Position numbers and translations under genes: made by a program
Assembly (NCBI GenBank): GCA_964020085.1
Contig: OZ026604.1
Coordinates: 31,575,330-31,639,329 of the forward strand
From: Micromussa lordhowensis
Lineage: Eukaryota; Cnidaria; Anthozoa; Scleractinia; Lobophylliidae
Length of the DNA stretch: 64,000 nt
Direction: 5' to 3'
Notes under the pieces: generated by a model
Databases searched by the model: none
The model's input: only the letters and a program-made list of their open reading frames with translations
What the model was told of the DNA's origin: nothing
Part shown: in pieces, positions 59,801 through 64,000 of the stretch
Layout of the letters: every line of letters begins with the position of its first letter
Position numbering within the stretch: the stretch's first letter is position 1

Positions 59801-62800
59801 GAAATTTGTATCAAAGAAGAAAATTAACTCGGCAAAGCCCACTGTGATTGAATGACAGAGGGAAAGTCAAAGAAAGAGGAATGTCTACAGGTACATTTGA
59901 TTATTCAATAAGGGTTATGAATAATCAAGCAGGGTGAAGTAGAAAAATACTGAAGTTGTCTCACCAGCAGTTTGAGAGGCACTATTCTCTCAGCATTTGC
60001 TTGGGCACCTCTGTCTAATGAATCATCTATAGTAAATGATGAACAGAATCCACAGCAACGTCAAGACGAACGATCAAGTTCTCTGCCATGTAACGTGAGA
60101 ATAAAATCTTGAACAGTGAGTCAAAAGAGGCATAACTGTTTCTAGAAGTTCAGTCATTGGAAAACAGTAATGAACACTAAACAGCAGATAGACCAAGACA
60201 AAACATTTTAATTTTCATTGCTATCATACACAAAGAGCCATCCTGTCAAAAGGCACTTTTCATGCTAGTATATACAACATAATTTACAAGAACCACATAT
60301 ACTCGCATCTTAGCACACATAATGATATTAGGGTCCTTGTAGGGTGCGTATGATTGGGCATTCATTTGGCATACCCCAGTGCTTGAGTTTACATAAGTAT
60401 ATCCATGGTCGTTTAAAAATGCGTATATACATGTATGGGCTTAAAGCCGACACGTAACGTATGTTAACAAGTATACGCAGGAGAGAAACCTGCATATACC
60501 CTGTTGTAATTTTGAAACGAATGACCAACCATAGGTTACTCACTATCTACAACAGAATATTTAGTGAGTAGCGTAACCAATTAGAGAATGGTATTCATAA
60601 TTATTAATAGAATGCTAGTAGATTTATACTACACTGTAGTTAATAGCTAGAAGTTGTGAAAAAGACTGTTTTGACTCATTTTATAGCAAATGGAATAGTC
60701 AGAAGCATCGAGGAGTCTTCAAGTGATACAGAATTTAAAGAAAACAGTAGTCAAAAGGTATGGAATGCAGTCACTGTTAAATAGAACAATAGATCACAAA
60801 TCATTGCAATCTGAATGTTAAAAATGTTTTTTTTTCCATGCAGTCTTCTGAAATTGGGGAAACAGATTCCAACTCCTCTCTTCAGAGCTGGACGGACAAT
60901 ATTGTCCTTCCACTGACATTTGCGTCAATATCAAGATACAAGACAGGGGAAGATACCCTCAGGCAAGTGGCCGAATGAAATGTTATGAATGCTTTTTTGT
61001 GCATTCCCATAGAGCTTGTAAAGTTTTCGCCAGGTTACCAAAGTGTTGTCCCTTAGGTGTCTGTTGAATAGCTGAAGGTGACCATCAGAACCTTTTTTAC
61101 ACAGGGCTGTGTTGACATACCATTGATCATTGTATTTGTCAAGCCACTTTATGCACATCTCAACTGATACAAAGTCTGGAAAAAGTTTGGAAGAATTTTC
61201 AAGTTCCACCTTACTTGCAGCTCATGATTAGGCTTTCATAACGTTTAGAGTCTCCCAAATGTTTCTTTCACCAGTGCTTGCTATCTACAGCTTTGTAATG
61301 GTGTGGTTTCACAAGATTTAAAAACAGGCTTTTTAAACAAAAGAATACGAAAATACAAAATCCAACAAAGGTATATAATTTTGTTTTCTGGGCTACAAGA
61401 AAATAACTGATTATTAATTAATTTTCATTAATTGCTACGCAGCGAGCGTAGCGAGCGAGCAGCAACATAAAAAGGATTTAAGAAGAATATATAGAAGGGG
61501 ATACGAATTCTCAAATTCATCACTTTTTACCAGAATGCATTGCATTTAACCAGAAATGCACTGCATCACTTTTTACCAGTGAGAGTGAATTGCGCCACGA
61601 ACAACACAAGGATGTCACACCGTCGAGCCGTCGTCTCAATTCGCATAGATTTCAGTGAGAAAGATTAGTGGTTTGTTTTGCTCTGATTTACCTGTGAAAC
61701 TATGTGAAGGAGATTGTGCTTGACTTTCACAACTCTTGCTTTTGTCCTTAATGCAGTAAGTGAAAGTTTGTAAATCTGGATGATTAATTGTGACGTCTTA
61801 ATTTTAACTTAGTATGTCATTTCTTAGCAGTCTCGCCTCCTTGGTCGAATTTGTAAATGAGGAGAAATCGTCATTACTAAAGCTTGTAGAATAATTAAAA
61901 ATACGAAAACCGTACAACACGCTTATTTCATATATGCTGCGATGTATTCCTTTTCATCCAAACATGAATTTAAGCTAAAGCGATAGCATTTTCACACATC
62001 GCGATGGACGTGTCCTCGGCACAGTCTGTCAACATTCTAGAGACATTTAATGCGTACCAGTACAGAATTTATAAGTTAGAGTTCTGCTCCTACAATCTCC
62101 ATCTCGATTTTTGAGATCTGATAAAGGGGAGGTTGATGTGTATCGTTTTATGTCCAAACACAGTTCAGATCACTATGTGCTTTTTTGTCACGATCCCTTT
62201 TCACACCTCACCATCGATGCGTCATCATGCACGGAGTTGATGCATACAAGGACAGATTTTAAGTTACGCTGCACAATTTGACACTACTTTCAGAAATAAA
62301 GGTCTTGGAACACGCAGATCTATAGATAAATCATTGCATAAAATATGTCACTATCAACAGAATGTGCCGCAGCATTACTTTCTTTTACATACCCTAGTTA
62401 ATTATTAAATTTCATTCATCACTTCCAAGCTCCATTGCCCATTCACTTATTTTAAAAGCCAGCAACAAAACCCTCAACAAATTGACCTGGCTCCCAATGT
62501 GTGGCTTCATGGCTCAGTTGGTAGAGCATCGCACCGGTATCGCGGAGGTCACGGGTTCGAATCCGGTTGAAGCCCTGATTTTTTTCAGGCTTCTTCTTTC
62601 CAGTTGTTTAAATTGGAAAATTCACTGCGATGATCATTCTTCACTTTCAAAACCCTTTAAAGTAAAATGTATAGATTACATTTTAGTTTTTGGACTTGCC
62701 ATCCTAGAAAATAATGTAACCATTTCCTTTTTTTGTAATTGACAGGAGTAATGCATTTGAAGTCAGCTCAATGGATGGTGGTGCCTCTGTAGTGCTTTAC

Positions 62801-63583
62801 AGTGAGAACAAAGTAGAACTATTGTCATGGTATTCAGCAATTAAGGACCGAGTAGTTATGCTGTTGGAGCAGTCAGTAAGTTTTTCCTGATGTTGACATT
62901 TCTTGTAAGGTTACTTAAAGTAGTTTCTGTTTGGTGCTATATTATGGGGTGCTATTTTGTCAATTTTCTGGAATACCTCTTATTGTACATAATTAGTAGC
63001 AATGTACACTGTACAGAAACTACTTGCAACTACGTAGTTATTACTAATTGAAAGTGTTTTGGCTATCATGGTGTTAAGCTTCGTTTTATATTATTTGGTG
63101 CTTTTGTTACCTCCCTATAAAGTCTGGAAGTTTTTAATGTTTTTGTTATGTAGTAACATTAGTCAACAAATAAAAGTGATCAATGTTGGTGGAGTGCCAA
63201 AATCTTAACAAATGTCCAGACGTTTCGGGACTGTGCCCTTCATCAGTGGAATGTTCGTTATGAGTTGCGCCACGATTCCAGGTGTTGAATTTAAAATTTG
63301 AAAGTTGCGTTTTGCACGCGCGCAAAATCAGCATTAAGACTGCGCGGCTGGCATGTCCCGAGTCGAAAGATGAGACGCATCTCCTGATCACTTTTATTTA
63401 TTTAGTAACAAGTGCCACGCAGCCTACGAAGTCTTTTTAGCTTCTTGTATACATTAGTCAACACGTTGTTACCTTATTTATTTTTATAGCCATTATGAGT
63501 TAGGTGAAGTCAATTTACCTTAACCTTTGGTACTTATATTTTAGGTTAACATGTCCAACTCATCACTGCTGTCATCCGAGCAG
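50853..63583 (+). CDS. SNTG: Gamma-syntrophin-like dystrophin-complex adaptor, 5' part
   Basis: Syntrophins bind dystrophin-family proteins at the membrane and recruit channels and signalling proteins by their PDZ domain. Fourteen exons join in phase: 50853-50861, 50993-51136, 53616-53666, 54428-54484, 55754-55810, 56231-56288, 56384-56427, 56791-56832, 56948-57020, 57989-58054, 60687-60757, 60844-60962, 62746-62875, 63545-63583. They encode about 320 residues, after which the gene leaves the window. Start: 'MAE' on a Kozak-like 'aaaatggcg'. N-terminus: 'QKVRVKLSRDALTIQKE', the split-PH beginning. PDZ (about 88-172): 'RRKVGGLGMSIKGGRESHLP' with the GLGM binding loop, and 'LHEGDIILEVNGQSIRKATH'. 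Later: 'LPLTFASISRYKTGEDTLRS' and 'NAFEVSSMDG', best matched by gamma-syntrophins ('QNAFQV'). The intron at 60963 has a GC donor. Beta or alpha forms are less likely because the spacing and this block differ. Confidence 0.9.
52798..52943. mobile_element. MITE family 1, second full copy
   Basis: The ends 'tataacaaacactcgagcca' and 'ctctcatatttgatata' match the element at 19797-19945 through the whole length, including 'tatccaaacacctcga' and 'cggtgtttgga'. Intron of the syntrophin gene. Confidence 0.8.
53825..54000. repeat. Dispersed repeat, copy 2 (copy 1 at 44195-44375)
   Basis: The word order 'tacttgaaccagg', 'aaagttaactgatcagaat', 'tacttgaaaacaagtgatgg', 'gacattcaagagtaaaaaca', 'taacaaaatttgaaaccca' repeats that of copy 1. 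Confidence 0.55.
54935..55055. mobile_element. Small TIR element
   Basis: 'ataatacatgg' and 'tatggaatatctctt' on the left are mirrored by 'aagagatacatgtattcca' and 'ccatgtattat' on the right. Intronic. Confidence 0.65.
55203..55370. mobile_element. Palindromic MITE, ~73-bp arms
   Basis: The left arm starts 'gaagcctaagctgtgtatta' and includes 'cactgtgataaaaca' and 'catttgagaac'. The right arm is its inverse, ending 'cacggattaggcttc'. A few mismatches. Syntrophin intron. Confidence 0.8.
56554..56700. mobile_element. Palindromic MITE, ~57-bp arms
   Basis: 'caggtgcaaaagtcggaccg' and 'gatttgaataagaatagca' on the left are mirrored on the right, ending 'ggcccgacttttgtacctac'. The loop is ~32 bp. 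Confidence 0.8.
57061..57107. repeat. Perfect 23-bp-arm palindrome with a 1-base loop
   Basis: 'actaataattgtcagagtat' plus 'aat', one T, and then the exact inverse. Lies 40 bp after a syntrophin exon. Confidence 0.9.
57316..57332. repeat. Poly-G run, 17 bases
   Basis: Plus-strand run in a syntrophin intron. Confidence 0.9.
57655..57885. mobile_element. TIR element with internal tandem units
   Basis: 'gtttaaaacacgaagtggcg' near 57669 is mirrored by 'cgccattttgtgttttaaac' near 57847. Between them 'ttaggctaaccgaagtgc'-type units occur three times. The same unit is inside the element at 26230-26449. Confidence 0.7.
58194..58277. repeat. Palindrome and (CACT)n microsatellite
   Basis: 'ctcatggatgttac' and its inverse 'gtaacatccatgag' meet at a central CG, 58194-58221. 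About six 'actc' units follow at 58250-58277. Confidence 0.85.
59235..59285. mobile_element. SINE tail fragment
   Basis: 'tggcctgatgggccgcttgg' and 'cagactttg'-like sequence match the 3' tail of the SINE at 14340-14611 and 43150-43410. Confidence 0.55.
59315..59405. repeat. Hairpin plus tandem 'acatttggcaca' units
   Basis: 'gtgccaaatgtttcccatga' and the inverse 'tcatgggaaacatttggcac' form a stem; then 'aacatttggcac' is repeated twice more in tandem. Confidence 0.85.
60525..60625. repeat. Dispersed repeat related to 7385-7520
   Basis: 'tagtgagtagcgtaacca', 'ttagagaatggtattcat' and 'gctagtagatttatactaca' repeat the series seen in the TRAM1 intron. The left part is mirrored by 'ggttactcactatct'. 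Confidence 0.6.
62503..62574 (+). tRNA. tRNA-like gene or SINE head, anticodon position reads GGT
   Basis: The 72-nt segment has a perfect 7-bp acceptor stem ('ggcttca' and 'tgaagcc'), an A box 'tggctcagttgg', a B box 'ggttcgaatcc' and a T run 10 bp downstream (Pol III terminator). A standard fold puts GGT (Thr) at the anticodon. However, position 33 is C instead of T, the anticodon stem has an A-C mismatch and the T stem a G-G mismatch. A working tRNA-Thr with GGT would be odd for an animal nucleus. It more likely is a tRNA-derived repeat; the spurious reading 'MAQLVEHRTGIAEVTGSNPV' is a peptide often mis-annotated from such sequences. It lies in a syntrophin intron. Confidence 0.55.
63168..63401. 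mobile_element. TIR-like element with Penelope-like motif
   Basis: 'aaataaaagtgatca' near 63169 is mirrored by 'tgatcacttttattt' near 63386. On the minus strand the stretch includes 'agggcacagtcccgaaacgt', a motif seen near ends of Penelope-like elements. Class uncertain. Confidence 0.45.
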
Positions 63584-64000
63584 GTCAGACTCTTAGTGTA
63601 TTAACTATTGATATTTTGTTGTTTGTTAATTGGCTTTGGTCTCCACACTTGATATATGGCATTAAATTAATGTGTCAGTGCATGGAATAATGTGGTCGTC
63701 AAAGATGTTGCCTAGATCTGTTGGAAAGAGATGCCCTCCAAAGGCCAGTGTCCTCTCCTGTTTTTTCCTGTCTTCTCCCCTCCCTTCTGTGGCACTTCCC
63801 TCCTTTGATTTTACTACAGAATTCTACTCTACTCCACTCCAGTTCAATTCGCTCGACATCAAACAATACCACTCTACTGTATTTTACCCTCCCCTCCCCT
63901 CCTCACTACTTCCCCTACCCACCCTGGCTTGCCGTGCCTTAACCCAGCCTACTTATGACCCCTGTCCTCTATTATGCTAACCCCCATCTCAACTCTGCTC
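63584..64000. other. Intron of the syntrophin gene, C-rich at the window end
   Basis: Pyrimidine-rich (runs of 'tcccctcc', 'ccctacccaccc'). No exon recognised before the window edge. The two overlapping open frames here are low-complexity. Confidence 0.45.

Noticed and set aside
62482..62742. Frame beginning near 'MAQLVEHRTGIAEV'
   Set aside because: Translation of the tRNA-like sequence, a known source of false protein calls.

Overview
The window is animal genomic DNA, most likely from an anthozoan cnidarian and probably a stony coral. The grounds are metazoan genes split by many GT-AG introns, AT-rich spacers crowded with short terminal-inverted-repeat (TIR) elements, tRNA-headed SINEs and LINE fragments, and a PAN/fibrinogen-like/EGF exon set of the kind that is expanded in corals. 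The species is an inference; no marker gene fixes it.

Layout. 1-6864 is repeat-rich intergenic DNA (LINE tail, TIR element, a 110-116 bp tandem repeat). 6865-13031 (-) is a complete 11-exon TRAM1 homologue, an ER translocon accessory protein. 13914-15488 (-) holds exons of a PAN/fibrinogen-like/EGF extracellular gene that looks broken. 15500-22400 is a transposon graveyard: one LINE split by a second LINE, which itself carries two further insertions, followed by a 235-bp-arm perfect inverted repeat. 26687-43679 (+) is a ten-exon gene of about 2,830 codons. It encodes a TRANK1-like giant protein: TPR-like N-terminus, ankyrin repeats, UvrD-type SF1 helicase core, helical repeats and a CCCH zinc-finger candidate. 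A decayed Crypton-type tyrosine-recombinase gene lies antisense in one of its introns. 43680-50852 is intergenic, with a TTAA-flanked MITE and a 676-bp element with 13-bp TIRs and 9-bp target duplications. 50853-63583 (+) is a gamma-syntrophin-like gene (14 small exons: N-terminal region, PDZ, start of the split PH region) that runs off the right edge.

The three main genes are unrelated housekeeping or structural genes and do not form a pathway. Exon joins were checked by hand: every TRAM1, TRANK1 and syntrophin junction listed keeps reading phase. Two of these introns use GC rather than GT donors. The most unusual structures are the perfect 2 x 235 bp palindrome at 21694-22206, the nested transposon stack at 16618-19660, and the giant helicase gene with its CCCH motif.
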